Origin: Chloroflexota bacterium
GTDB lineage: Bacteria > Chloroflexota > Dormibacteria > CF-121
DNA length: 11,008 bases
Assembly (NCBI GenBank): GCA_005889285.1
Contig: VBFF01000093.1
Span: 3,000-14,007, forward strand
Direction of reading: 5' to 3'
The first letter of the stretch is position 1. Each line of letters opens with the position of its first letter. Shown in pieces: positions 1 to 7,141 of this stretch. A program made the translations under genes and the position numbers. The notes beneath the pieces are model-generated. The model was not told the origin of the DNA. It saw only the letters and a program-made list of their open reading frames with translations, and did not search any database.

Positions 1-59
1 CAACCGAGCCCGACCACCGAGACCCGCATCCCGGTGCGCCCGAACGAGCGGTACTCCAT
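1..59 (-). CDS. Aldo/keto reductase, N-terminal fragment (runs off left edge)
   Basis: Read on the minus strand from an ATG at 59-57, the 19 complete codons give MEYRSFGRTGMRVSVVGLG. This closely matches the first beta-strand of aldo/keto reductases, whose usual start is MEYR-LGRTGLKVS-LGLG. Family members are NADPH-dependent oxidoreductases with a TIM-barrel fold acting on aldehydes and ketones; the substrate cannot be told from this fragment. The rest of the gene lies outside the window. A GAAGG sequence sits almost directly against the ATG, closer than an ideal ribosome binding site. The gene is divergent from the cupin gene, with 53 bases between the two start codons, so the two may share a regulatory region. 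The family call rests on a short but very characteristic N-terminus. Confidence 0.75.
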   Translation of the reverse strand, partial: MEYRSFGRTGMRVSVVGLG

Positions 60-112
60 CCCTTCGTCGAGATGGTAAGGGTTTGTGGCGTTGCTATCAT
101 CGGCGCACCAGA

Positions 113-895
113 ATGTCCATACAGCAACGGGCGCGCCTGCGCCATCAAAGCGACATCAGCGGCTTTCCGCTGGAGGGCGGCACGCTGCAGTGGTTGGTTG
201 ATCGTGAGCTGGGCGCCCAGCACGTCATGGCATACCGCTTGGCTCTCGATCCCGACTCCGCCCTCAGCCATGTTCACCGCGGTACCGAAGAGGTCCTCTA
301 CGTCCTCGAGGGGAGCGGCGAGGTGCGTGTGGAAGGGGTAACGCATCACGTCGCTCCGGGACACGCGGTCCTCGTCCCCGCGGGTGCCGAGCACACCTAC
401 GTCAACACCGGTGCCGAGTCACTGACTCTGGTTGGCGCCATGGCGCCGCCCATCGAGCTTGGCGAAATTCGCCCGGCCATACCGCGCCTGGACCTGTCCG
501 GGTTGACGTCCGCAAGCCTCAGCGAGAGCGGTGTCACGCCCCGGATGATGGATGAGCGGGAGGTGGCGCCAACGCTGATGGGCGAGCGCAGCTTTCGGGT
601 GCTCGTCAGCCCCGACGTCGGCTGCCGCCAGATGACGCAGTTCACCGGCGTGATCCCTACCGGACGGGCACCCCTGCATGCCCATCCGCACGAAGAGGCG
701 GTCTACATCCTGGCCGGGACCGGCCGGCTCTGGATCGAGGATCAACCGGTCGGCGACCTGCGGGCCGGCTCGGTGGTCTTCTTTCCCATCGGCGTTCGGC
801 ACACGCTGGAGAACAGCGGGCGCGACGACATGAAGGTCCTGGGCGCGTTCTCGCCGGCGGGCTCGCCCGAAGCCAAGCTCCCGCCGAGCCACTAG
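113..895 (+). CDS. Two-domain cupin protein (bicupin)
   Basis: This 260-residue protein has two complete cupin barrels, each with both conserved motifs. In domain 1 the metal ligands are H53, H55, E59 or E60 and H94, in the pattern HVHRGTEE followed by G-x5-P-x-G-x2-H-x3-N. In domain 2 they are H189, H191, E195 and H230 (HAHPHEE, then PIGVRHTLEN). Both sites therefore look able to bind a divalent metal. Bicupins of this size include ureidoglycine aminohydrolase, quercetinase-like dioxygenases and oxalate decarboxylase relatives; nothing seen here decides between them. No signal peptide is visible, so the protein is probably cytoplasmic. I chose the ATG at 113, which gives a normal N-terminus; a TTG at 83 would add ten residues of low plausibility. 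No good Shine-Dalgarno precedes the ATG. A TATCAT at 95-100 could be a -10 box giving a very short leader, but no matching -35 was found. The stop lies 3 bases from the stop of convergent livF. Confidence 0.88.
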   Translation: MSIQQRARLRHQSDISGFPLEGGTLQWLVDRELGAQHVMAYRLALDPDSALSHVHRGTEEVLYVLEGSGEVRVEGVTHHVAPGHAVLVPAGAEHTYVNTGAESLTLVGAMAPPIELGEIRPAIPRLDLSGLTSASLSESGVTPRMMDEREVAPTLMGERSFRVLVSPDVGCRQMTQFTGVIPTGRAPLHAHPHEEAVYILAGTGRLWIEDQPVGDLRAGSVVFFPIGVRHTLENSGRDDMKVLGAFSPAGSPEAKLPPSH

Positions 896-898
896 GCG

Positions 899-1666
899 CT
901 ACATCCCCAGGTAAGCCCGCTGCATTTGCGGATTCTGCAGCAGCGATGCCGCCGTCCCGGCCAGCACGACGCGTCCGCTCTGCAGCACATAGCCGCGATT
1001 GGCGATTCCGAGTGCCATGGTGGCGTTTTGCTCCACCACAAAAATCGTGATCCCCGTCGCGTTCAGGCGCTGGATCGTCTCGAACTGCTGCTCCACCAGC
1101 ACCGGCGCGAGGCCCATCGATGGCTCGTCCATACAGAGGAAGCGTGGCCGCGACATCAGCGCCCGCGCCATGGCGAGCATCTGCTGCTCCCCGCCCGACA
1201 TGGTGCCACCTCGCTGCGAGCGCCGCTCGCGCAACCGCGGGAACATCTCGAGAACGCCCTCGAGATCCCTGTCGATCTCGGCCCGGTCGTTGCGAATGAA
1301 GGCACCCATCATCAGGTTCTCCAGCACGGTCAACCGCGGAAAGATCCGCCGGGCCTCGGGTACGATCGCGATCCCCTGGGCCACACGACGCGAGGTGTTC
1401 CAGTTGGTGATGTCCTGGCCGTCGTACCAGACCGTGCCTTTGGCGGGCCGTACCGAGCCGATGACGGTCTTCATCGTGGTCGACTTGCCCGAGGCATTGC
1501 CCCCCAGCAAGCAGACGATCTCGCCCCGCCGGATCTCCATGCTCACGTCGCGCAGAGCGGGCACGGGGCCATAGCGCACCTCGACGTCCTGCAAGCGCAG
1601 GACGACATCCGCGCGCGCCGCCGGGCTAGGCGGACGCTGCCCGTCGGCCGAGGTAGGCTTCGACAA
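899..1666 (-). CDS. livF: Branched-chain amino acid ABC transporter ATP-binding protein LivF
   Basis: This 255-residue cytoplasmic ATPase is one of the two nucleotide-binding subunits of a Liv-type amino-acid importer and would pair with LivG. Walker A is GGNASGKST at residues 55-63, a variant of the usual GPNGAGKST. The ABC signature MSGGEQQ is at 156-162, Walker B FLCMDE at 176-181. The switch position reads VEQN (Q213 instead of His), which is normal for LivF and distinguishes it from LivG. The C-terminal YLGM ending also fits the family. The only in-frame start that leaves the first strand intact is TTG at 1666. It overlaps the end of livG by 41 bases and adds about 20 residues of Pro/Ala-rich leader. 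An AAGGAGG at 1685-1691 lies 18 bases upstream, longer than ideal, so the exact start is uncertain. It is the last gene of the operon and converges on the cupin gene with no terminator-like hairpin between them. Confidence 0.95.
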   Translation of the reverse strand: MSKPTSADGQRPPSPAARADVVLRLQDVEVRYGPVPALRDVSMEIRRGEIVCLLGGNASGKSTTMKTVIGSVRPAKGTVWYDGQDITNWNTSRRVAQGIAIVPEARRIFPRLTVLENLMMGAFIRNDRAEIDRDLEGVLEMFPRLRERRSQRGGTMSGGEQQMLAMARALMSRPRFLCMDEPSMGLAPVLVEQQFETIQRLNATGITIFVVEQNATMALGIANRGYVLQSGRVVLAGTAASLLQNPQMQRAYLGM

Positions 1667-2423
1667 CTCTTGGATTGCTGTGGACCTCCTTGGGCAAGCC
1701 TTCGGCGATCTTCACGCCATGGTCCATGACGACGACACGATCCGAGATTTCCATCACCAGGGGCATATGGTGCTCGATGAGGAAGATCGTCAGCCCGCGG
1801 TCGCGCATCGAGCGGATGAGCCCGGCGACCTCGATCCGCTCATAGGGGTTCATGCCGGCTGCGGGTTCGTCGAGCAGCAATAGCTTGGGGCGCGCGGCCA
1901 GCGCGCGCGCCATCTCGGTGCGGCGGCGGTTCGCGTAGGAGAGGCTGAACGCCGGATCATCGAGCCGCGCCTCGAGCCGCTCGCGGAAGAGGTCGATCGC
2001 GGTGTGGACCTCCGCCTGGGCGGCGCGCTCGGCTCGGAGCGTGCTGGGCCAGAACGTCACGGATCCCAGCATGCCGCTCCGCGTCCAGTGGTGCGTCCCC
2101 AGCAGGATGTTCTCGCGGACGGTCAACTGCGGAAACACCCGGATGTTCTGAAACGTACGGGCCACCCCCTGGTGGGTGATGCGATGCGCGGGCAGCCCGA
2201 CGAGTTCTCGGCCGAGCAGGCGGACGGATCCCGCCGTTGGTCGCAGGACGCCGGAAATCAGGTTGAAGACCGTGGTCTTGCCGGCGCCGTTCGGCCCCAC
2301 GAGGCTGACGATCTCACCCTCGTTGACGTCGACATCGAAGCGGTCGACCGCGGTCAGGCCGCCGAATCGGCGCGTCAGTCCCCGGATCTCCAGGACCGAT
2401 TTGGGTCCGCTCACACTTTCCAT
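1626..2423 (-). CDS. livG: Branched-chain amino acid ABC transporter ATP-binding protein LivG
   Basis: This 265-residue cytoplasmic ATPase is the second nucleotide-binding subunit of the Liv importer. Walker A GPNGAGKTT is at residues 43-51, the Q-loop Gln is in RTFQN (Q92), Walker B LLLLDE is at 181-186 and the switch His is in IEHHM (H218). The signature region reads LSYANRRRTEMARAL, a degenerate ABC signature as expected in LivG, where the LSGGQ sequence is usually replaced. The GMNPYE stretch after Walker B is also LivG-like. The ATG at 2423 is supported by a GAGG Shine-Dalgarno seven bases upstream, located inside the end of livM; the two genes overlap by 13 bases. Its own 3' end overlaps livF by 41 bases. 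These overlaps imply one polycistronic mRNA and coupled translation. Confidence 0.96.
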   Translation of the reverse strand: MESVSGPKSVLEIRGLTRRFGGLTAVDRFDVDVNEGEIVSLVGPNGAGKTTVFNLISGVLRPTAGSVRLLGRELVGLPAHRITHQGVARTFQNIRVFPQLTVRENILLGTHHWTRSGMLGSVTFWPSTLRAERAAQAEVHTAIDLFRERLEARLDDPAFSLSYANRRRTEMARALAARPKLLLLDEPAAGMNPYERIEVAGLIRSMRDRGLTIFLIEHHMPLVMEISDRVVVMDHGVKIAEGLPKEVHSNPRVVEAYLGRRAASA

Positions 2424-3664
2424 TCGGGATCCTCGACGATTGCTCCCGATGCCGCCTCGAGGTCTGCCACCTCGGTATCGGTGACGGCCGGCAGCTCAGA
2501 CGCTTCGACCGCCGACTCCGCGGTCAGCAGCTCGAGCGTCCCGCCCATGGTCTTGCGTGGCCGGATGGAAACGGTCCCCAGCAGGCCTTCGGGCCGGAAC
2601 ACCATCACCGCAATCAGCACGATGCTGACGACGAGGTACTTGTAGAAGACGAATTGCTGCAAGAGAAATGGCGGGACGGTAAACGCGATCGCACCGAGGA
2701 TCGCACCAGGGATGCTCCCAAGGCCACCCAGGATCACCATGATGAAGACCGTCACCGTCTGCTGGACGTCGAAGTTTCCGGGGAAGGCGTTGAAGATGAA
2801 TGCCGCGTCGATCATGCCGACAATGCCGGCCATCACGGCGCTGGTCGCGAACGCCAGCAGCCGGTACTTGAAGGTGTTGACGCCCATCGCACGCGCGGCC
2901 AGCTCGTCATCCCTGATGGCCACCCATGCTCGTCCGGTCCGGCTGTTGCGCCAGCGGAGCACGCAGTAGACGCTGAGAGCCAGAAAACCGATGAAGACCC
3001 AGTAGTACAACCGGAAGTGCGGGACCGGTCCGATCAGGGGCAAGCTGGTGGGGAGGTTGAAGGGATCGACCTGGTGGATGCCGTTGGTTCCGCCGGTCAG
3101 GTTGAGCGTGTCGGGCCCGAACTGATGGCCGGCGAGAACGGGCGGCCTGTCGAGGTCGAGGATCACGTCCCGCATGATCAATCCGAAGCCGAGCGTCACG
3201 ATCGCCAGGTAATCGCCCCGCAGGCGCAAGGCGGGGACACCAACCAGCAACGCGAACGCCAGGGTGACCGCCATCACTACCAGCAGTGCGGCCCACAGAG
3301 GGTAATGCTGGTGGAGCTGGTCGCTGGCGACGAGCGCGTAGGCATAGGACCCGATCCCGAAGAAGGCGATGAACCCGAGGTTCAGCAGGCCCGCGTACCC
3401 GACCACGAGGTTGAGCGCGACCGCCAGGCACGCGTACATGGCGCAGTTGGCGAGGATCAACGTCCAGAACTGTGCGTCGGTCCAGCTCGAGTTGTCCTCG
3501 ATGTACTGCAGACCGAGGGGAACGAGTGCCGCAAAGATAAAAAAGGGAATCAGCACCACCGGCCGCGTCAGCGCATGATTCCAACCCGATGGACCGGATT
3601 CCCACAGGCGCTTGAGAGGATGGACCGTCGCGGCGCTCTCGAGGGGGGCCGGCTGCGCGCTCAT
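2411..3664 (-). CDS. livM: Branched-chain amino acid ABC transporter permease LivM with acidic C-terminal tail
   Basis: This 417-residue integral membrane permease forms the transmembrane channel with LivH. A 33-residue cytoplasmic N-terminal stretch is followed by multiple hydrophobic segments starting near residue 35. The family landmark VVGYAGLLNLG is at 87-97. The cytoplasmic coupling helix, which contacts the ATPases, is AIRDDELAARAMG at 249-261, and GGLGS is at 313-317. The usual LivM end, RPEGLLG, is at 357-363. About 52 further residues follow, beginning with a basic patch (RPRK) and then rich in Glu and Asp (roughly 11 acidic residues); no domain was recognised in this tail. The ATG at 3664 overlaps the livH stop as ATGA, so translation is likely coupled. 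The open frame continues far upstream of this ATG, but that part is only antisense-free read-through of the livH region in another frame. Its 3' end overlaps livG by 13 bases. Confidence 0.95.
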   Translation of the reverse strand: MSAQPAPLESAATVHPLKRLWESGPSGWNHALTRPVVLIPFFIFAALVPLGLQYIEDNSSWTDAQFWTLILANCAMYACLAVALNLVVGYAGLLNLGFIAFFGIGSYAYALVASDQLHQHYPLWAALLVVMAVTLAFALLVGVPALRLRGDYLAIVTLGFGLIMRDVILDLDRPPVLAGHQFGPDTLNLTGGTNGIHQVDPFNLPTSLPLIGPVPHFRLYYWVFIGFLALSVYCVLRWRNSRTGRAWVAIRDDELAARAMGVNTFKYRLLAFATSAVMAGIVGMIDAAFIFNAFPGNFDVQQTVTVFIMVILGGLGSIPGAILGAIAFTVPPFLLQQFVFYKYLVVSIVLIAVMVFRPEGLLGTVSIRPRKTMGGTLELLTAESAVEASELPAVTDTEVADLEAASGAIVEDPEWKV

Positions 3665-4596
3665 GCTCGGTCCGTCAGGGGTTGGCCGAACAGGCCTTGC
3701 GGCCGGATCAGCAGCACGGTGATGAGGGCGAGGAACACGAAGGTGTCCTGAAACTGGGAACTGATAAAGCCACCCACGAGACTCTCCAGCACACCAAGCA
3801 AGAGCCCACCGACCATCGCGCCGCGGATGTTGCCGATGCCGCCGATGACCGCGGCCGTGAAGGCCTTGATCCCCAGCAGGTAGCCCATGAAGAAGTCGAC
3901 ACTCGCGTAGCGCAACCCGAAGAGCACGCCACCCATGCCGGCGAGGGCGGAGGCCACGAAGAAGGTCACCAGGATCACCCGGTCGACGTCGATGCCCATG
4001 AAGGTCGCCGCCTCGCGGTCCTGGGCGGTGGCGCGCATGGCGCTCCCGAATCGGGTGCGGAAGACGAAGGCGTCGAGGGCTACCATCAGCGCGACGGCGG
4101 CGACGAACAGCGCGAGCCCCGTCAGTGGCGTGACGACGCTGGCCACGTGCAGGACGGTCTGCGGAACCAGAGCGTTGCTTGGAACCAGGACCGGGGCGGG
4201 GCTGACCCACACCTGGACGGCGCTCTCGAGAAAGAGCGAGACGCCGATCGCGGTGATGAGGGGCGCCAGGCGATTGGCATTCCTCAGCGGCCGGTAGGCG
4301 ATCCGCTCGATGCCGACGCCGAGCAATCCGGCGCCACCGACCGCCACCAGCATCATCAGGGCCACCGCCAGGCCCGCCGGGACGACCGCGACTTCGTTGT
4401 GCACCAGGAGCCCGGCGACGCCGGCGGCCAGGAAGGCGCCCACCATGTAGACGTCGCCGTGCGCGAAATTCAGCATCTCGAGGATGCCGTAGATCAGCGT
4501 ATAGCCAAGCGCGATCAGCGCATAGAGGCTTCCCAACTCGAGGCCATTGACCAGTTGCTGTGGGAAGTTCTGGAGGAAATAGTCCACGGCAATCAA
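3661..4596 (-). CDS. livH: Branched-chain amino acid ABC transporter permease LivH
   Basis: This 311-residue integral membrane permease is the partner of LivM. The N-terminal region shows the family pattern LGSLYALIALGYTLIYGI (residues 21-38) followed by NFAHGD (43-48). Near residues 188-204 is the cytoplasmic coupling loop with RATAQDREAATFMGID, and GGIGNIRGA lies near residue 250. The protein ends in IRPQGLFG plus a short tail. Length matches LivH of other bacteria. The start is not secure: TTG at 4596 gives the family-typical length, but it lies inside the T-run that follows a strong hairpin, and a GTG at 4587 is an alternative. No Shine-Dalgarno lies at normal distance from either; the nearest good one (4633-4638) is across the hairpin. 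The 3' end overlaps livM as ATGA. Confidence 0.95.
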   Translation of the reverse strand: MIAVDYFLQNFPQQLVNGLELGSLYALIALGYTLIYGILEMLNFAHGDVYMVGAFLAAGVAGLLVHNEVAVVPAGLAVALMMLVAVGGAGLLGVGIERIAYRPLRNANRLAPLITAIGVSLFLESAVQVWVSPAPVLVPSNALVPQTVLHVASVVTPLTGLALFVAAVALMVALDAFVFRTRFGSAMRATAQDREAATFMGIDVDRVILVTFFVASALAGMGGVLFGLRYASVDFFMGYLLGIKAFTAAVIGGIGNIRGAMVGGLLLGVLESLVGGFISSQFQDTFVFLALITVLLIRPQGLFGQPLTDRA

Positions 4597-4597
4597 A

Positions 4598-4624
4598 AAG
4601 GGGACGGGATGGCCCCGTCCCCTT
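4598..4624 (-). terminator. Perfect 11-bp hairpin plus T-run between livK and livH (partial terminator or attenuator candidate)
   Basis: On the minus strand AAGGGGACGGG (4624-4614) is followed by a five-base loop and its exact complement CCCGTCCCCTT (4608-4598). The T-run TTTTT (4599-4595, the first two bases inside the stem) follows, then GATT. A GC-rich stem followed by a short T-run is the form of an intrinsic terminator. It lies between the binding-protein gene and the permease gene, where partial termination or 3' mRNA protection commonly makes the binding protein more abundant than the membrane subunits. The T-run is only five bases, so termination would probably be incomplete, consistent with continued transcription of livHMGF. 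The livH TTG start lies within this T-run. The structure is plain in the sequence; its effect is inferred. Confidence 0.75.
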
Positions 4625-4632
4625 CCTTCTTA

Positions 4633-4638
4633 CTCCTT
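4633..4638 (-). promoter_or_regulatory. Shine-Dalgarno AAGGAG overlapping the livK stop, separated from livH start by the hairpin
   Basis: The minus strand reads AAGGAG at 4638-4633, overlapping the last base of the livK TAA. No start codon lies at normal distance downstream. In the linear sequence the livH TTG is 36 bases away, but 27 of these are the perfect hairpin at 4624-4598. If that folds, the effective spacing becomes about 9 bases. A second purine run, GAAGG at 4629-4625, abuts the hairpin. Folding could therefore present a ribosome binding site to livH. This is an inference from spacing alone. Confidence 0.45.
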
Positions 4639-5834
4639 TAGCCGGAGACTTGCTTGACGACCACCATCTGGGTGCCTTTCGCCTGGTAGACGTAGATGCC
4701 GCCGCCCGTGACGTCACCCTTCGAGTCGAATTTGACGGAGCCGAAGACCGTGTTGAAGGTGTCGCTGCCGAGGTGGGTGAGCACGTCGGCGCGGGAGATC
4801 TTGCCGTTCTTTACCGGCGAGTTCTTGATCGCCTGGAGCAACACCTGGGCCGCCTCGTAGGCGGAGCCATAAAAGGGACCGGCCTGGCTGAGCGAATCCG
4901 CGCCGTACTCCGCCTTGTAGCCCGCCACATACGCGGCCGCCGCGCTTCCCGACACGCCGGCCGGGTCGGCGGTGATGTTGGTCGCGTAGGCACCGACATA
5001 CGCACCTTGCGAGGCGGTGATGATCGAGGCGTCTTCCTCGCCATCCGTCCCAAGGAACTGGATGTTCTGGCCGATGGTAAGGCCCTGCGCCTTCATTTGC
5101 GAAACGAAGGGCGCCGCCTCGGGTCCTTCATCGGCGAAATAGACCCAGTCGGCGCCGAATGACTTGATCTTCTGGATCGTCGTGGCGAAGTCTTTTTGCC
5201 CCGCCTTGGCCTGGTCGCGCATGGTCGGGATGGTGTGGTCCTTCAGATACTTCTCGGTCTGGTCGGCCAGGCCCGTCGAGTAGTCGGACTTGGCGTCCAT
5301 CACGTAGACCTTCTTCGCTCCCTGGTCGATCATGAACTTCCCGTCAGCCGGACCCTGGGCGTCATCGCGCGCATTGACGCGGTGCGCCACGCTGTTGCCC
5401 TGATCGGTCACCTTGACGTTCGAGGCGGACTCGCTGACGAATGGCAGCGGCGGGCTAGCGCTTTGCAGGCCCTGGATCGAGCCCAGGACAACGCCGGAGT
5501 TCATCGGCCCGACGATGCCGAGGACGGTGGGATCAGAGATCCCCTTGGCCTGCAGCGTCTGCGCCGTCTGGGCCGTGTGCTGGTCGTCCCACACCACAAG
5601 CTGCACCTGCGTGCCGTTCACACCGCCGGCCTTGTTGAAATCCTTGACCGCCAGCTGGATCGCCCGCAGCGCCCCAGCCCCGATCGACGCCTGGTCGCCC
5701 GTAAAGGGTCCCTCGGCCGCGATCTGGACCTTGTCCGGTTTGTTGGCCGCGCTTCCGCTCGTGCTGCCCCCGCCGCATGCCGCCAGCCCAACACTGGCTA
5801 TGGCCGCGAGGACGAGAATCCTTGGCTGTGCCAT
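4638..5834 (-). CDS. livK: Branched-chain amino acid ABC transporter substrate-binding lipoprotein LivK
   Basis: This 398-residue extracytoplasmic binding protein (Leu/Ile/Val-binding family, Peripla_BP_6 type) delivers substrate to LivHM. From the ATG at 5834 it has a lipoprotein signal peptide: short n-region MAQPR, hydrophobic core, and lipobox LAAC with the lipidated Cys at residue 20. A Gly/Ser/Ala-rich linker follows (GGGSTSGSAANK). The mature part begins with the first strand VQIAAEGPFTG and contains family-like stretches such as AIQLAVKDFNKAGGVNG and GIVGPMNSGVV. A lipid anchor fits a monoderm or similar envelope without a free periplasmic protein. The frame is open to a GTG at 5894, but a plausible promoter covers that codon, so the ATG is preferred. 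It is preceded by AGGAGG (5847-5852, 12 bases away) and by GGGAGG directly adjacent. The actual ligand, which may be a branched-chain amino acid or another small molecule, cannot be read from the sequence. Confidence 0.95.
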   Translation of the reverse strand: MAQPRILVLAAIASVGLAACGGGSTSGSAANKPDKVQIAAEGPFTGDQASIGAGALRAIQLAVKDFNKAGGVNGTQVQLVVWDDQHTAQTAQTLQAKGISDPTVLGIVGPMNSGVVLGSIQGLQSASPPLPFVSESASNVKVTDQGNSVAHRVNARDDAQGPADGKFMIDQGAKKVYVMDAKSDYSTGLADQTEKYLKDHTIPTMRDQAKAGQKDFATTIQKIKSFGADWVYFADEGPEAAPFVSQMKAQGLTIGQNIQFLGTDGEEDASIITASQGAYVGAYATNITADPAGVSGSAAAAYVAGYKAEYGADSLSQAGPFYGSAYEAAQVLLQAIKNSPVKNGKISRADVLTHLGSDTFNTVFGSVKFDSKGDVTGGGIYVYQAKGTQMVVVKQVSG

Positions 5835-5885
5835 CCTCCCTGTCGACCTCCTCTTCCTTTGTCGAAGACCTAAATTCGTTCGCTC

Positions 5886-5914
5886 TTTATACACGCTTGG
5901 ACCACGGAGAGCAA
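5886..5914 (-). promoter_or_regulatory. Candidate sigma-70-type promoter for the liv operon
   Basis: On the minus strand, TTGCTC (5914-5909) and TATAAA (5891-5886) are separated by exactly 17 bases. The -10 matches TATAAT at five of six positions; the -35 matches TTGACA at three of six. Transcription would start near 5879 and give a leader of about 45 bases before the livK ATG, including the AGGAGG site. The element lies in the 107-base gap between the class-V aminotransferase stop and livK. This would let livKHMGF be transcribed independently of the upstream gene. No clear operator or riboswitch was seen in the leader. Confidence 0.5.
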
Positions 5915-5941
5915 CCGCCAGCCGGCCGCCTCTAACCCTTT

Positions 5942-7120
5942 CTAATTCGGCGCGTGAACCAGCAGGTCGGGATAGTGGTCCAGCGCGGCCAGGACCATGT
6001 CCACGTCGCCCTCCGTGTTGTAGTAGTGCAGCGACACGCGAAGCGAGCCGTCGCGCGTCGAGCAGAGGATGCCTTGTTTTGCCAGCGCCTCGACGAGCCT
6101 GGGCGCATCGGTCGAGCGCACCATCACCAGCGGGCCGCGGTCCGCGGGCTCTTCGGGTGTGAGCAGGGCGAGGCGGCGCCCGCGGGCGCCGTCGATGAAG
6201 CGTCCGGCGAGCGCCTGGACGTGGGCCTGGATGACGTCAAGCCCCACGCCGGCGAGCAACCGGAGCGCCGCGAGCGATGTGTAGACGTTGGGCACCGGTG
6301 GGGACCCGGTCTCGAAGCGCCGGGCCGAGGCCGCATAGCGCAGGTGGTGGACATCGTAGGCGAAGACGTTTTCCTGACCGAACCAGCCTGAGTCGCTCGG
6401 CTGGAAGCGCTCGATCATGTCCTTGCGCATGTACATGAACGCCACCCCCGGCGAGCCCAGCAGGTACTTGAGGGCACCGGTGACCAGGATGTCGAGGTCG
6501 AGCGCCTTGACGTCCATGGGCTGCGTCCCCATGCACTGGTAGGCGTCGATCAACAGGGAGGCCCCCCGCTCGTGCGCCAGCTCGGCCAGGGCGCTGATGT
6601 TGTTCTTGAACCCATTCTTGTAGCAAACCTGGGTCGTCGAAACGAGGGCCGTTCTCTCATCGACCAACTCCTCGAAGGCGCGCAGCGGCAGCCGATTCCC
6701 GTTCGCCCCGGCGAAGGCGACCTCGGCGCCGCGCCGCTGTTGGGCCAGCCAGATGTGCCCGACCGTCGGAAAATCGAAATCGCTGGTCACGATCTTTGGG
6801 CGATCGTTATAAGTGAGCGCGCTCGCCAGGGAATTGAGGGCGGTGGACACCGAGAAGGTCACGGCGACCTCCGCCGGCTCGGCGTTGATCAACCGCGCGA
6901 ATTCGACCCGCAGCTCCTCCATCCGCCCCACCCAGATCTCCCAGGGATTGCCATGCGTGTGCCAGGACTCGAGAAACTCCTGCATGGCGGCCTCCACCGG
7001 CCTCGAAAGGGCGCCTTGCGAGCAACTGCTCAGGTAGATCTTCTGGTCGAAGATGGGGAACTGCTTGCGGAACGCCGCGACGCCGCTGTCCTGGGCGGTT
7101 TGGCGCGACACTTCTGGCAT
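5942..7120 (-). CDS. Class-V aminotransferase-fold PLP-dependent enzyme
   Basis: This 392-residue cytoplasmic enzyme is of the aminotransferase class-V superfamily, which includes cysteine desulfurases, kynureninases, isopenicillin-N-epimerase-like proteins and serine aminotransferases. The N-terminal part has the YLSSCSQGALS strand-turn (residues 30-39) typical of the epimerase/kynureninase-like branch. IDAYQ at 191-195 supplies the Asp that holds the PLP pyridine nitrogen. The PLP lysine is predicted as K218 in TGALKYLLGSPG, a variant of the class-V lysine site. GWFGQENVFAYD and FETGSPPVPN further on are also typical. The exact reaction is not decided by the sequence. It starts at ATG 7120 with no visible Shine-Dalgarno; GTG at 7111 is an alternative. 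It is divergent from the class-I aminotransferase and lies upstream of livK on the same strand, so amino-acid metabolism is a reasonable context. Confidence 0.88.
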   Translation of the reverse strand: MPEVSRQTAQDSGVAAFRKQFPIFDQKIYLSSCSQGALSRPVEAAMQEFLESWHTHGNPWEIWVGRMEELRVEFARLINAEPAEVAVTFSVSTALNSLASALTYNDRPKIVTSDFDFPTVGHIWLAQQRRGAEVAFAGANGNRLPLRAFEELVDERTALVSTTQVCYKNGFKNNISALAELAHERGASLLIDAYQCMGTQPMDVKALDLDILVTGALKYLLGSPGVAFMYMRKDMIERFQPSDSGWFGQENVFAYDVHHLRYAASARRFETGSPPVPNVYTSLAALRLLAGVGLDVIQAHVQALAGRFIDGARGRRLALLTPEEPADRGPLVMVRSTDAPRLVEALAKQGILCSTRDGSLRVSLHYYNTEGDVDMVLAALDHYPDLLVHAPN

Positions 7121-7128
7121 TCTAGTGT
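7100..7128 (+). promoter_or_regulatory. Weak candidate promoter for the class-I aminotransferase, inside the start of the divergent gene
   Basis: TTGGCG (7100-7105) and TAGTGT (7123-7128) are 17 bases apart, each matching its consensus at three of six positions. Transcription would begin near 7135, leaving about 7 bases before the ATG at 7142, a nearly leaderless mRNA. Most of the element lies within the first codons of the divergent class-V gene. No equally good pair was found for the minus-strand gene. The call rests mainly on spacing and position. Confidence 0.25.
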
Positions 7129-7141
7129 CGTGCCGCGCGCG

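Noticed and set aside
1502..1504. Variant Walker A (GGNASGKST) of LivF as a sign of an inactive ATPase
   Set aside because: The catalytic Gly-Lys-Ser-Thr is intact and the other motifs are normal, so this is a sequence variant rather than a defect.
2654..3751. Long open frame (365 codons) on the plus strand opposite livM
   Set aside because: Composition is rich in Arg, Asp, Gln and His with no domain, as expected from the antisense of high-GC membrane-protein codons. The minus-strand LivM is unmistakable.
3682..4641. Long open frame (319 codons) on the plus strand opposite livH
   Set aside because: Low-complexity His/Asp/Glu/Gln-rich shadow of the livH coding strand, with no recognisable domain or ribosome binding site.
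3665..4717. Minus-strand N-terminal extension of livM giving a 768-residue protein
   Set aside because: The extra 351 residues are an Arg/Gly/Pro-rich shadow of livH in another frame. The ATGA junction and family length fix the start at 3664.
5835..5894. GTG at 5894 as the livK start
   Set aside because: It would place 20 charged residues before a complete lipoprotein signal peptide and would include the candidate -10 box; the ATG at 5834 is preferred.
6572..7141. Plus-strand extension of the class-I aminotransferase to 576 residues
   Set aside because: It is antisense to the class-V enzyme and shows no aminotransferase similarity before MISRKSG at 7142.
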